Assembly: GCF_015160875.1 (NCBI RefSeq)
Contig: NZ_CP063374.1
Span: 6,141,501-6,205,500 of the forward strand
Direction: 5' to 3'
DNA length: 64,000 nt
Source: Streptomyces chromofuscus
Lineage (GTDB): Bacteria > Actinomycetota > Actinomycetes > Streptomycetales > Streptomycetaceae
A program made the translations under genes and the position numbers. Below, piece after piece: positions 41,488 through 49,584 of the stretch; the first letter of the stretch is position 1, and every line of letters begins with the position of its first letter. The notes under the pieces are model-generated. The model worked only from the letters and a program-made list of their open reading frames with translations, made no database searches and was not told the DNA's origin.

Positions 41488-42258
41488 ATGCCCTCTATCG
41501 ATCGTGTCCTCGTCGTCGGGGCCACCGGCCGCACCGGGCAGCACGTGGTCGCCGCGGCGACCGCCCGCGGTCTGACCGCCGTGGCCCTCGCCCGCAGCGC
41601 ATCCCGCGCCCGCAAGGCGCTGCCTCCTGGCACCGAGATCGTCGTCGGCGACCTCACGGCACCGGACACCCTCACAGCGGCGGTCCGGGACATCGACGCG
41701 GTGATCTTCGTGCACGGCTCGGACGACGACGCCCGCCCCGAGTCCTTCGAGCGGATCGACTACGGCGGCGTCTCGAACGTCCTGCGTGCGCTCGGGGAGC
41801 GCCGGCCCCGGATCGTCCTGCAGACGACGATCTTCGTCACCCGCCGCGACCAATCCTTCAACGACGGCGGTCACGCCCTGGACTGGAAGCGCCGCTCCGA
41901 GCGGCTCGTACGGCTCAGCGGCGCCCCGTACACGATCGTGCGCCCCGGCTGGCTGGATGCCGGCGAGGGCGGGGCGCACTTGCGGATCGAGCAGGGTGAC
42001 ACGGGCGAAGACGGAGTGAGCCGCGAGGCCCTCGGCGGCCTCCTGGTCGAGGCGCTGCTGGACGACGCAGCCATCGGCAAGACCTTCGAGGTCTTCTCCG
42101 GGCCCGGCTGGGCCACCAAGGACTTCACCGCCCTGTTCGCCAAGGCCCAGCCGGACCTCTCCGGTGCCCTCGACGCCGTCAAGGACACTGCCAACCTGCC
42201 CCTGGACGCCGAACCGGCCCGCGTCAGGGAAGACCTCGCGCACCTGCGCACCCACTGA
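41488..42258 (+). CDS. NAD(P)-binding atypical SDR / NmrA-like oxidoreductase
   Basis: A 256-aa Rossmann protein with G-A-T-G-R-T-G-Q-H at residues ~10-18 (the atypical-SDR G-x-x-G-x-x-G loop) and R-S-A-S-R-A-R-K preference for the NADPH phosphate. It lacks a classical Y-x-x-x-K, reading W-K-R-R-S-E-R-L at the equivalent place, which is usual for the NmrA/SDR_a5-type group. It could act as a quinone or imine reductase, or as a redox-sensing protein. It is in the operon 24 bp after the aldo/keto reductase. Confidence 0.87.
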   Translation: MPSIDRVLVVGATGRTGQHVVAAATARGLTAVALARSASRARKALPPGTEIVVGDLTAPDTLTAAVRDIDAVIFVHGSDDDARPESFERIDYGGVSNVLRALGERRPRIVLQTTIFVTRRDQSFNDGGHALDWKRRSERLVRLSGAPYTIVRPGWLDAGEGGAHLRIEQGDTGEDGVSREALGGLLVEALLDDAAIGKTFEVFSGPGWATKDFTALFAKAQPDLSGALDAVKDTANLPLDAEPARVREDLAHLRTH

Positions 42259-42290
42259 AACCACACCGCACCTACACACAACAGGAGCAG

Positions 42291-43226
42291 ATGATGGAAG
42301 CCATCACCTTCCCCAACGGCCAGATCACCATGGCGGGCAACCTCTACCTGCCCGACGGCTTCGCCCCGGACACCCCTCACGCGGCCATCGTCGTCGTCCA
42401 CCCCGGTGGCGGCGTGAAGGAACAGGCCGCCGGCCTGTACGCGAGCAAGCTCGCCGAGCAGGGCTTCGTGGCGCTCGCCTTCGACGCCTCCTTCCAGGGC
42501 GACAGCGGCGGCGAGCCCCACCACCTGGAGGACCCCTACGCTCGCGTCGAGGACGTCCGCGCCGCCGTCGACTACATCCAGTCCCTCGACTACGTCGACC
42601 CCGAGCGCATCGGCGCCCTGGGCGTCTGCGCCGGCGGCGGCTACAGCGTCAACGCCGCGATGACCGACTACCGGATCAAGGCCCTCACCACCGTCAGCGC
42701 CGTCAACATCGGCACCTCCTTCCGCCGCGGCTGGTACGGCACCGACTCCGACGCGGCCGCCGTGCCCACTCTCAGGGCTCTTGCCGAGCAGCGGACCGCC
42801 GAGGCCACGAAGGGCGCCGACCCGACTTACCTGCCCTACGTCCCGCCGGAGCCGGACGAGAACACCCCGCGCGACCTGGTCGAGGCCGGCGACTACTACC
42901 TCACCCCGCGCGCCCAGCACCCCAACGCCAAGAACAAGTTCCTCTTCACCAAGAGCGTCTCGCGGATCTTCACCTTCGACGCCTTCCACATGGTCGAGGA
43001 CCTCCTCACCCAGCCGATCCTCATCGTGGCCGGCAGTGAGGCCGGGTCGCTGTGGATGTCCACCGAACTGCACGGCCGGGTCCGCAGCCCCAAGCAGCTC
43101 CAGGTCGTCGAGGGCGGTACGCACATGAGCTTCTACGACGTGCCCGAGTACGTCGATCGCGCCATCTCCCAGGCCGCCCCGTTCTTCCGGGAGCACCTGA
43201 CGGGCGAGCCCGCCGACAAGGGCTGA
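42291..43226 (+). CDS. Alpha/beta hydrolase, dienelactone-hydrolase-like (Cys nucleophile), copy A
   Basis: A 311-aa alpha/beta hydrolase. The nucleophile elbow is G-V-C-A-G-G-G-Y, so Cys replaces the usual Ser as in dienelactone hydrolases; the acid may be in I-V-A-G-S-E-A and the base His in G-G-T-H-M-S-F-Y. The N-terminal H-P-G-G-G oxyanion loop and D-A-S-F-Q-G-D-S-G-G-E-P segment mark the family often called 'alpha/beta hydrolase, YcjY/DltE-like'. AGGAGCAG precedes ATG 42291 (ATG 42294 also possible). It is paralogous to the next gene: both share F-D-A-S-F-Q-G-x-S-G-G-E-P and G-G-G-Y-S-x-N-A-x-M-T-D. Confidence 0.88.
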   Translation: MMEAITFPNGQITMAGNLYLPDGFAPDTPHAAIVVVHPGGGVKEQAAGLYASKLAEQGFVALAFDASFQGDSGGEPHHLEDPYARVEDVRAAVDYIQSLDYVDPERIGALGVCAGGGYSVNAAMTDYRIKALTTVSAVNIGTSFRRGWYGTDSDAAAVPTLRALAEQRTAEATKGADPTYLPYVPPEPDENTPRDLVEAGDYYLTPRAQHPNAKNKFLFTKSVSRIFTFDAFHMVEDLLTQPILIVAGSEAGSLWMSTELHGRVRSPKQLQVVEGGTHMSFYDVPEYVDRAISQAAPFFREHLTGEPADKG

Positions 43227-43297
43227 TCACTTCTGGGACGCACGGCCCCGCCCCTGCCACTGGCCGCGCCCCGCTTCACCGACGAGGAGTTGCACCC

Positions 43298-44236
43298 ATG
43301 ACCGACAACATCAAGCACGTCGCCGTCAAGGCGCTCGCCTGGGACCTTGCCGCTGACATCTACCTCCCGCCGGGCTTCGACGAGAGCCGGACCTACCCCG
43401 CCATCGTCAGCGTTCACCCCATCGGCTCGTGCAAGGAGCAGACTGCCGGCAACGTCTACGGAACGGCGCTGGCGGACGAAGGATTCGTCGTCATCGCCTT
43501 CGACGCCAGCTTCCAGGGCGCAAGCGGCGGTGAGCCGCGGTCGATCGAGGACCCGGTGTTCCGGGCCCAGGACATCAGCTACGTCATCGACTACCTGGTG
43601 ACGCTGCCCTACGTCGACGCCGACCGCATCGGGGTCATCGGCGTGTGCGGTGGCGGCGGCTACTCCATCAACGCCACCATGACCGACCGCCGCATCAAGG
43701 CCGTCGGCAGCGTCACAGGCGTGAACTTCGGGCGCCTCATGCACGAGTCCTTCAGCGACTACGACCCCATCGGCGCCCTCGACGCCGTTGCCGAGCAGCG
43801 TACGGCCGAGGCACGGGGAGAAGAGCGGCGGGTCACCCAGTACCTGCCGGCGTCTCCCGAGGCCGCCAAGGAGCAGGGTCTGACCGAACTCGACCTGTCC
43901 GAGGCCACCGCGTACTACCGCACCGAGCGCGGCGAGAAGCCCAGCGGCCGTACCGAGGGACTGTTCTCCCGGCAGGCTTCCGCGATCGGCTGGGACGCCT
44001 TCCACCGCGCCGAGGTTCTCCTGACGCGGCCGCTGTGCGTAGTCGTCGGAGACAAGCCCGGTGCGTTCGGCGCGTACCGGGACGGCCTGGAGATCTACCG
44101 CCGCGCGGCGTCGAAGGACAAGGAACTGGTCGTGGCGGAAGGCTTCTCCCACTACGACCTGTACGACCAGCCCGAACCGGTCAAGATCGCCCTGGATCAC
44201 CTGATCCCGTTCTACAAGAAGCACCTCGGCCGGTGA
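43298..44236 (+). CDS. Alpha/beta hydrolase, dienelactone-hydrolase-like (Cys nucleophile), copy B
   Basis: A 312-aa paralogue of the preceding hydrolase, with nucleophile elbow G-V-C-G-G-G-G-Y, F-D-A-S-F-Q-G-A-S-G-G-E-P, and catalytic His probably in G-F-S-H-Y-D-L-Y. GAGGAG precedes ATG 43298. It ends the four-gene operon; a 14-bp hairpin follows the stop. Two diverged tandem copies suggest different substrates or a heteromeric enzyme. The natural ester or lactone is unknown. Confidence 0.88.
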   Translation: MTDNIKHVAVKALAWDLAADIYLPPGFDESRTYPAIVSVHPIGSCKEQTAGNVYGTALADEGFVVIAFDASFQGASGGEPRSIEDPVFRAQDISYVIDYLVTLPYVDADRIGVIGVCGGGGYSINATMTDRRIKAVGSVTGVNFGRLMHESFSDYDPIGALDAVAEQRTAEARGEERRVTQYLPASPEAAKEQGLTELDLSEATAYYRTERGEKPSGRTEGLFSRQASAIGWDAFHRAEVLLTRPLCVVVGDKPGAFGAYRDGLEIYRRAASKDKELVVAEGFSHYDLYDQPEPVKIALDHLIPFYKKHLGR

Positions 44237-44241
44237 GGGCC

Positions 44242-44281
44242 GCCCGCCCGGCCGAGCAACCGTCGGCCGGGCGGGCCGTTT
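44242..44281 (+). terminator. Terminator of the reductase/hydrolase operon
   Basis: A 14-bp perfect stem (GCCCGCCCGGCCGA and its complement) with a 7-nt loop, then GTTT, right after the stop. Confidence 0.88.
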
Positions 44282-44387
44282 GGCCGCGTCCAGTACGCCG
44301 AGTCGTACCGCGTCAGACACGAGCGAAGGCTGACGTGAACTGCGTCTATGCGGCGATGGCGCCTGCCGCCGGCGCCCGGTCGGACCT

Positions 44388-44882
44388 TCAGCCGCTGAGC
44401 TTCGCGCGCAAGCGTTCGTTCTCCTTCTCCAGCGTCTTAACGCGTCGTTCGAGGTCGGCTCGTGTCGGCTTCTTAGGGGGCGACGAACGTTTGGGTTCTG
44501 TTGGTTCCGGTGGCTCGCCGCGCAGCCCGATGGGTTCGAAGGCCACGATTGTTTGCCGGTCTTCCCCGCACTCAGAGCATCGCCTGCCGTATGACCCGGC
44601 CGAGAGGGGGTCGGTGTACGTGTAGTGCGCTTGCGTCTCGATGATGTGGCCGCAGTACAGCCGGACACGCCATCGCATGATCTCGTGGTCGGCCTTCTTG
44701 AAGGACTGCATCAGCTTCGCGACGTTCTTGAACGCCTGGCGGCGGCGCTCCGCCCTCTCCGGGTCTGCCCGGCATTTGGCGTCGTCCTCTTCTGTCTGAC
44801 GCCGATCCCACTCGCTGATCTCCTCGCTCTGCTTCTGACGGCGGTGGTCCCCGCGGGTGAGCTCGTACTCCTCCAACGGCAC
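44388..44882 (-). pseudogene. C-terminal part of an unrecognised charged protein with Cys-pair motif and coiled coil
   Basis: About 165 codons of genuine coding character on the minus strand (G/C at third positions): a Lys/Glu-rich helical region, then L-Y-C-G-H-I-I-E-T, C-S-E-C-G (a possible zinc site with the earlier Cys/His), a Pro-rich hinge and a leucine-zipper end (V-K-T-L-E-K-E-N-E-R-L-R-A-K-L). This layout recalls hypothetical proteins of actinomycete mobile elements. A GTG at 44882 is the only nearby start and lacks a ribosome-binding site. Beyond it the opposite strand carries an MFS fragment, so the N-terminus appears to be lost. Confidence 0.5.
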
Positions 44883-44911
44883 CCCGCTGTTCCGGTACTG
44901 GACTTCATCCC

Positions 44912-45206
44912 GCTCCTGGTCCTGCTCTCCGTCCTTGCCGGCGTCGTCCGCGGCAACCTCACCCTCCTCCAGGCCACCGCGGTCACCGACCGATGGGGCG
45001 CCGGCCGATACGGCCACCTTTCCGCCCTCCTCACGGCCCCGGCCACCATCGCCGCCGCCCTCGCCCCTTGGGCCGGAGCTGCCCTCGCCGGTTTGCTCGG
45101 CGGCTGCGGCGGCCTGTTCCTTGTCCTGAGCGGAAGCTCCTTCGCGGCAGCCCTCCTGGCGACGAGAGCCGCTCCGCGAGAAAAGGCCGCACCTACTGGG
45201 GTCTGA
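44912..45206 (+). pseudogene. C-terminal fragment of an MFS transporter
   Basis: The plus strand reads R-G-N-L-T-L-L-Q-A-T-A-V-T-D-R-W-G, then A-G-R-Y-G-H-L-S-A-L-L-T-A-P-A-T and a final pair of hydrophobic helices ending with a charged tail and TGA 45206. This is the last third of a major-facilitator protein of the type found in Streptomyces. The first ~270 residues are missing; the sequence upstream belongs to the minus-strand fragment. The left limit is approximate. Confidence 0.65.
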
Positions 45207-45242
45207 TGTCAACGAGCGCTCGGCACAGCGCGGTGGCATCGC

Positions 45243-45644
45243 TTGAGCTACGCCGTCGCCGCCGGCAACGGCAACCAGGGCGGCAGGGCCCAGGACGCCT
45301 GCAACGACTCCCCGGCACGCGTCCCCGAGGCGATCACCGTCGGCGCGACGGACAAGACCGACACCAAGGCTTCCCGGTCCAACTACGGTACTTGCGTGGA
45401 CCTCTTCGCGCCGGGCGTGGGCATCACCTCGTCCTGGAGCACCAGCAACACCGCCACCAACACCATCAGCGGCACCTCGATGGCCACCCCGCACGTGGCG
45501 GGCGTCGCGGCGCTGTACCTGTCGGGGCACCCCTCCGCCACTCCGGCACAGGTCAGGGACGCGATGGTGGCCGCTACGACGAGCGGCGTGGTGAAGAGCG
45601 CGGGTAGCGGCTCGCCGAACCGGCTGCTCTATTCGCTCTTCTGA
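45243..45644 (+). pseudogene. C-terminal half of a subtilisin-like (S8) serine protease
   Basis: 133 codons reading S-Y-A-V-A-A-G-N-G-N (oxyanion Asn region) and S-G-T-S-M-A-T-P-H-V-A-G with the catalytic Ser, to a normal C-terminal end (G-S-P-N-R-L-L-Y-S-L). The signal peptide, propeptide and the catalytic Asp and His halves are missing. It begins directly after the MFS remnant with no start signal. It is therefore a truncated remnant of a secreted alkaline protease, not an active enzyme. Confidence 0.8.
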
Positions 45645-45664
45645 TCCGGTCGACCTGGTGAACG

Positions 45665-45705
45665 CCGGTGGCCGTTCCGTCCCTGTGCGACGGGGCGGCC
45701 ACCGG
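45665..45705. terminator. Hairpin between the protease remnant and apbE
   Basis: A 10-bp outer stem (CCGGTGGCCG / CGGCCACCGG) encloses a smaller inner hairpin. It lies between convergent reading frames. Confidence 0.65.
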
Positions 45706-45724
45706 TCGTTGCCCGGCTGAGGCG

Positions 45725-46498
45725 TCAGTTGGTCCAGTGGGCGAAGCCGGTGCTCTGCCAGGTGGCACCGGTAGCGGTCGTCGCCAGGCCCTCGGCGTCG
45801 GGCTGCTCCTCCAGCCAGGAGCGGGCGGCATCGCCCATGGCGTAGGCGGCGGTGGCGAAGGCGTCGGCGACCGTGAGGGTGGAGCTGACGACCGTCATCG
45901 CCGCGAGCGGGTGTGCGGGCGGCTCGCCGGTATGAGGGTCGAGGATGTGGCAGCCGCGTTCCGCCGGGCCCGACGTCGCCACGGCCGCCTCTGGTACATC
46001 AGCGCCCACCTCCACCACCGCGGTCAGCGCGCCCGGGCCCAGGGGGTCGGCGAGGCCGATGCGCCAGGGCCCGCCGAGCAGCTGGATGTCACCGCCGCCG
46101 TTGACGCACACGGCCGTGTCGGGGGCCGCCGAGGCCAGCATGCGGGCCGCGCGCTCCGTGGCCCAGCCTTTCACCAGTCCGGTCGGATCCCATCCGTCGC
46201 CGCTTCCCGCGTACCAGGGGGAGAACCAGCCCTCGGTGCGCCGCACCACGTCCTCGCACAGGCGCGTCACCTCCTGGACGTCCGGACCGCACTGCTCAGG
46301 GTTGAGCTCTCCGCGCGCCAGGCGGCTGACCTCGCTGTCCTCGCGGTATGGGGAGAAGACCCGGTCCACGTGGTGCAGGAAGTCCACCGCCTCCGTGAGC
46401 GCCTCGCGCGTACGGGAGAGGCCGGAGCACCCGCGGACGTCGAACGAGAACACCGTGCCCATCACGTGTTCCACATGCTGCACGCGCGGCTCAGACAC
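45725..46498 (-). CDS. apbE: FAD:protein FMN transferase (ApbE)
   Basis: A 257-aa Mg2+-dependent flavin transferase that attaches FMN from FAD to a Thr/Ser of target proteins. Family features: N-terminal M-G-T-V-F-S-F-D-V; F-S-P-Y-R-E-D-S-E-V-S-R-L; D-P-T-G-L-V-K-G-W-A; V-C-V-N-G-G-G-D-I; and H-I-L-D-P-H-T-G-E-P with A-D-A-F-A-T-A-A-Y. No lipoprotein signal peptide is visible, so it may be cytoplasmic or poorly exported, unlike many Gram-negative ApbEs. It overlaps the FMN-binding gene by 8 bp; that neighbour is its obvious substrate. Confidence 0.93.
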   Translation of the reverse strand: MSEPRVQHVEHVMGTVFSFDVRGCSGLSRTREALTEAVDFLHHVDRVFSPYREDSEVSRLARGELNPEQCGPDVQEVTRLCEDVVRRTEGWFSPWYAGSGDGWDPTGLVKGWATERAARMLASAAPDTAVCVNGGGDIQLLGGPWRIGLADPLGPGALTAVVEVGADVPEAAVATSGPAERGCHILDPHTGEPPAHPLAAMTVVSSTLTVADAFATAAYAMGDAARSWLEEQPDAEGLATTATGATWQSTGFAHWTN

Positions 46499-47147
46499 CG
46501 GCCCTGTCCAGGGCGCTCTGGAGCGACTGACGGTAGCCGGCGCTGGTGTAGGTGGCTCCCGAGACGGAGTCGATGTTCGCGCTCTGCGCCGCCAGCGTCC
46601 GCTGGTTGAGCTGGGGGATCGCGTCGGCGGAGATCTCCCTGCTCCGTGGGGTGGAGGACGGCGACTTCAGGGCGGTGACCCCGGTGATCGTGCTCCCCTT
46701 GACCGTGATCTGCACCTGGACGGAGCCGTACTGCGTACTGACCGTGGCTCCGGCGACGGACCGGGTGGTGGACCCGCCCGAGGTGCCGGAGGTGCCCGAC
46801 GTGCCCGACGTGGTTCGGGACGCGGTGGGGGCACTCGCCTTCGTCGGTGCGGTGGTCGTACGAGACGCCGACGGGACGGCCGACGGCGACGCGCTGCCGG
46901 AGGTGGAGTCGCTGGTGCTCGCCGAAGGCGAGACCGAGGGGCTCGCCGAGGCCGACGGCGATGTGGTGGCGGAGGAAGCGCTGCCGGCGCCGGCCGGGAC
47001 CGCGGACGCCACGGGGGTGCTCAGGCCCTCCGCGTCCTGGGCGAGTGACGGATCCGTGGTCGGCTTGAGCGCGAGCAGCAGCACGACGGCGGAAACGGTG
47101 CCCGCCCCGGCGAGCACCGCACGGCGGAGCGGATGTGTCTTCCTCAC
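46491..47147 (-). CDS. Exported FMN-binding domain protein (ApbE substrate)
   Basis: A 218-aa protein. Residues 1-35 are a signal peptide or N-terminal anchor (R-R-A-V-L-A-G-A-G-T-V-S-A-V-V-L-L-L-A). Residues ~36-130 form a Ser/Thr/Ala-rich disordered stalk. The FMN_bind domain (~135-215) ends with S-G-A-T-Y-T-S, the flavinylation motif whose Thr receives FMN by a phosphoester bond. It would carry electrons outside the membrane, between the ferric-reductase-like protein and an unknown acceptor. It is the middle gene of a three-gene operon. Confidence 0.92.
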   Translation of the reverse strand: MRKTHPLRRAVLAGAGTVSAVVLLLALKPTTDPSLAQDAEGLSTPVASAVPAGAGSASSATTSPSASASPSVSPSASTSDSTSGSASPSAVPSASRTTTAPTKASAPTASRTTSGTSGTSGTSGGSTTRSVAGATVSTQYGSVQVQITVKGSTITGVTALKSPSSTPRSREISADAIPQLNQRTLAAQSANIDSVSGATYTSAGYRQSLQSALDRAGV

Positions 47148-47213
47148 ACCCCGCTCAGCGTCACGGAGCCCCCGGGCGTCACACCGGGCCCGGCCGCCGA
47201 GCGGTTCGGCGGC

Positions 47214-48587
47214 TCAGAAGGCGAAGGACTCGTGGTGGATCCGCCGGTCCGGGACGCCCGCCTCTCGCAGTGCGGCGTAGGACTCCTCGGCAAGCCCCTG
47301 CGGCCCGCACACGTACACGTCGTGCCGGGCGATGTCCGGCAGGATCCTGCGGAGCATCTCGGCGCTGATCGCGCGTCGCCTGCCGTCCCGCCCGTTGACC
47401 ACGTACAGCAGCTGCGCCCCCCGGTCGTCCGCGATCGCCTCCAGCTCCTGGCGCAGCGCGAGGTCCTCAGCCGTACGGGCTCGGTAGAGCAGCGTCAGAT
47501 CACTACCGGCCCCTGGCAGGGTCTCGAAGAGCGCGCGCAGCGGGGTGATGCCCGCGCCGCCGGCGATCAGCAGCACCTTGCCGCGGCTGCGGCGGGCGGC
47601 GGTCAGCGACCCGTAGGGCCCCTCGGCCCACACGCGGGTCCCGGGCCGCAGCCGGGCGAGGGCCGCGCTGTGGCCGCCGACGGCCTTGACCGTGATCCGC
47701 AGCAGGTCGGGCCGAGGCGGCGCGGAGAGCGAGTACGGGTTCGCCGTCCAGCGCAGTCCCTTCGTGAGGAACCGCCAGCGGAAGAACTGTCCCGCCTCCG
47801 CCCCGAGACGATGCAGCCGGCGCCCGCGGACGAGGACGGACACCACGCCCGGGGCCTCGGGCACCACTGCCTCCACGCGCAAGCGGTGGACCAGGTTGAG
47901 CCGTACCGGAGTCAGCACCCGGTACCAGACGAGCAGCACGCCGACCGCGCCGTACAGCACGTACCAGACCGTGCGCGCACCCCGGTCGGCGATGAACTCC
48001 GCCCCTGTGGCCAGCTGGTGCCAGAAGGCGAGGTAGACGGCGAGGTAGGTGAGCAGATGCAGGTAGTACCAGAGCTCGTAGCGCACCCGGCGCCGCACGG
48101 CCCCAGCCGAGACGAGGCCGACGAGCAGCAGGAGCAGCGTGCCGATCGCCGCCTTACCCATTTCCGGGTACTCGGTCACCAGCGACACCGTCTGCTCCAC
48201 GGCGCCGATCCGGCCCTGCAGCGCGTACCCGTACACCGTCAGCACCACGTGGGCCAGCGTGAGGGAGAGCGCGTACCGACCGCTCGTCGCGTGCCAGCGC
48301 GACACGCGATCGGAGCCGACCCGCCGCTCCAGGGCCGGAACCCGTGCCATCTGCACCACGACCAGGGCGATCACGTATCCGGCGAGCAGGCCGGTGATCC
48401 GCCCCGCGTGGATCAGCCGGTCCCCGGCGTTGGCGAGCACGGCCGGCGTGTTGAGCCACCACATCCACACGACGGCAGCTGCGCCGGCCCAGGCGAGGAC
48501 GATCAAGGGGACGGCGGGGGAACGCCTGGGGCGGATACGGCGCTGGGCTTGCCGTCTGCCCGCCCTGCTGTGCTGGATCGTCGTCAC
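47214..48587 (-). CDS. Ferric-reductase-like transmembrane flavocytochrome (FRD/NOX type)
   Basis: A 457-aa membrane oxidoreductase. Six or seven helices (residues ~25-225) contain the haem-ligand histidines of the ferric-reductase domain (W-H-A-T-S-G-R-Y, L-A-H-V-V-L and Y-L-H-L-L-T-Y, F-W-H-Q-L). The C-terminal half is a ferredoxin-NADP-reductase module: N-P-Y-S-L-S-A-P (FAD), G-P-Y-G-S-L, A-G-G-A-G-I-T-P (NADPH) and V-Y-V-C-G-P-Q-G. It moves electrons from cytoplasmic NAD(P)H through haem to the outside. The start is GTG 48587 (GGAGG upstream); the frame is open to 48671. It is the first gene of the apbE operon. Confidence 0.93.
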   Translation of the reverse strand: MTTIQHSRAGRRQAQRRIRPRRSPAVPLIVLAWAGAAAVVWMWWLNTPAVLANAGDRLIHAGRITGLLAGYVIALVVVQMARVPALERRVGSDRVSRWHATSGRYALSLTLAHVVLTVYGYALQGRIGAVEQTVSLVTEYPEMGKAAIGTLLLLLVGLVSAGAVRRRVRYELWYYLHLLTYLAVYLAFWHQLATGAEFIADRGARTVWYVLYGAVGVLLVWYRVLTPVRLNLVHRLRVEAVVPEAPGVVSVLVRGRRLHRLGAEAGQFFRWRFLTKGLRWTANPYSLSAPPRPDLLRITVKAVGGHSAALARLRPGTRVWAEGPYGSLTAARRSRGKVLLIAGGAGITPLRALFETLPGAGSDLTLLYRARTAEDLALRQELEAIADDRGAQLLYVVNGRDGRRRAISAEMLRRILPDIARHDVYVCGPQGLAEESYAALREAGVPDRRIHHESFAF

Positions 48588-48874
48588 GTGCTGAGTCCTC
48601 CGGTCGGGCTGGTGCCCGCGCACCTTACCGGTCTCGGAGAGGGGCAAGGAGAGCAGCGAGGCGGTTCCCACGGGGAGCGCTGTCGAAATCGGTAGTCAGG
48701 CAGCGGCGACCAGGTCATCGATTCCTCCTCTCCCATGGGACCGTTCCTGGCTGCAACGCTCCCGGATGTCGTACTGCGCCGGTGAGCGTGCATTCGATGA
48801 TCGGTAGCGCGGGTAGGTGGACGCGGTGCGGCCCTCCGGAAGGTTCGTATCCGAGGCCGGTGCGGCGGAGTGAA
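48588..48874. other. Intergenic region between the ferric-reductase operon and the PIN toxin gene
   Basis: 287 bp with the promoter region of the reductase operon on the minus strand and the 3' flank of the toxin gene. No repeat or reading frame with coding character was recognised. Confidence 0.5.
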
Positions 48875-49273
48875 TCAGATCTTCTCGGCGGTCACGCGTG
48901 GGTGGTCGGTGGTGAGCATGGTGATGTCCTCGACGTCGGAGGTCAGGATCGTGACGCGGCCGGGCTGGGCGAGTGCGGTGGCGCAGAGCATGGCGCCGAT
49001 GGCGTACTTGTGGCCGTGCAGCCCGGCGGCGCGCAACAGGGCGGCGGCGGTCTGGGCGAGGGCCTGCGTGACCGGCTCGACCCGCAGTCGGGACAGCGTC
49101 CACTTGAGCGCGCTGTCGTTGATCTCGGGGTGGATCACCTCGACGAGCACCGCGGCCGAGGTGATCACCGGAAGGTCGGCGTCGCGGGCGGCGGTGAGCC
49201 ACTCGTGGACCTCGCGGTCGCGCCGCACCGCCTTGGCCAGGCCCTCGCTGTCCAAGATGAGCGCGCCGCTCAC
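48875..49273 (-). CDS. PIN-domain toxin (VapC-like ribonuclease)
   Basis: A 132-aa PIN-domain protein. Acidic active-site residues appear as D8 (L-I-L-D-S-E-G), E in V-L-V-E-V, D/E around H-G-H-K-Y-A-I-G-A-M and D in T-S-D-V-E-D. VapC toxins cleave tRNA or rRNA when freed from their antitoxin. GTG 49273 overlaps the antitoxin stop by four bases, the standard antitoxin-first arrangement. The protein is of normal length and appears intact. Confidence 0.88.
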   Translation of the reverse strand: MSGALILDSEGLAKAVRRDREVHEWLTAARDADLPVITSAAVLVEVIHPEINDSALKWTLSRLRVEPVTQALAQTAAALLRAAGLHGHKYAIGAMLCATALAQPGRVTILTSDVEDITMLTTDHPRVTAEKI

Positions 49274-49554
49274 GCGGCCGCCCCGGTGCTGGAGGCGGTG
49301 CCGCCGGTGAGCTTGGCGCGTTTGGCGGCTACGGCCTCGGGATCGGCGGGGCCGTGGGTCTTGTCGAAGTCGGCGATCAGCTCGTCCAGGTCGTCGCGCT
49401 CGATCTGCCGCTGCGCGGCCTTCTCCAGGTACGCGGACACGCCCCGCTTGCCGACCCGGTCACGGATCGCTTGCAGGGTGCCGGCCGTGAGGGAGACGGA
49501 GATGCCGCTGGTGGGGCCATCGCCAGGAGGGAAGTCGGTGTCATCATCAGCCAT
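49270..49554 (-). CDS. Antitoxin of the PIN toxin-antitoxin pair
   Basis: A 94-aa small acidic protein. Its N-terminal part (I-S-V-S-L-T-A-G-T-L-Q-A-I-R-D-R-V-G-K-R-G-V-S-A-Y-L-E-K-A) has the beta strand plus two helices of a ribbon-helix-helix DNA-binding antitoxin. The C-terminal half (L-D-E-L-I-A-D-F-D-K-T-H-G) is helical and would wrap the toxin. ATG 49554 is taken. An 11-bp-arm palindrome lies directly upstream and is the expected autoregulatory operator. Confidence 0.87.
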   Translation of the reverse strand: MADDDTDFPPGDGPTSGISVSLTAGTLQAIRDRVGKRGVSAYLEKAAQRQIERDDLDELIADFDKTHGPADPEAVAAKRAKLTGGTASSTGAAA

Positions 49555-49561
49555 GACATGA

Positions 49562-49584
49562 GTATGGCATTTCAAATGCCATAC
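49562..49584. promoter_or_regulatory. Palindromic operator of the toxin-antitoxin operon
   Basis: Perfect inverted repeat GTATGGCATTT-C-AAATGCCATAC, 7 bp upstream of the antitoxin start. It is A/T-rich against the background and overlaps the likely promoter, as expected for ribbon-helix-helix autorepression. Confidence 0.75.

Noticed and set aside
44388..45530. 380-codon minus-strand frame as one complete gene
   Set aside because: Beyond about 44890 it overlaps plus-strand MFS and subtilase coding sequence, and its composition becomes that of an antisense shadow. Only the C-terminal ~165 codons are credible.
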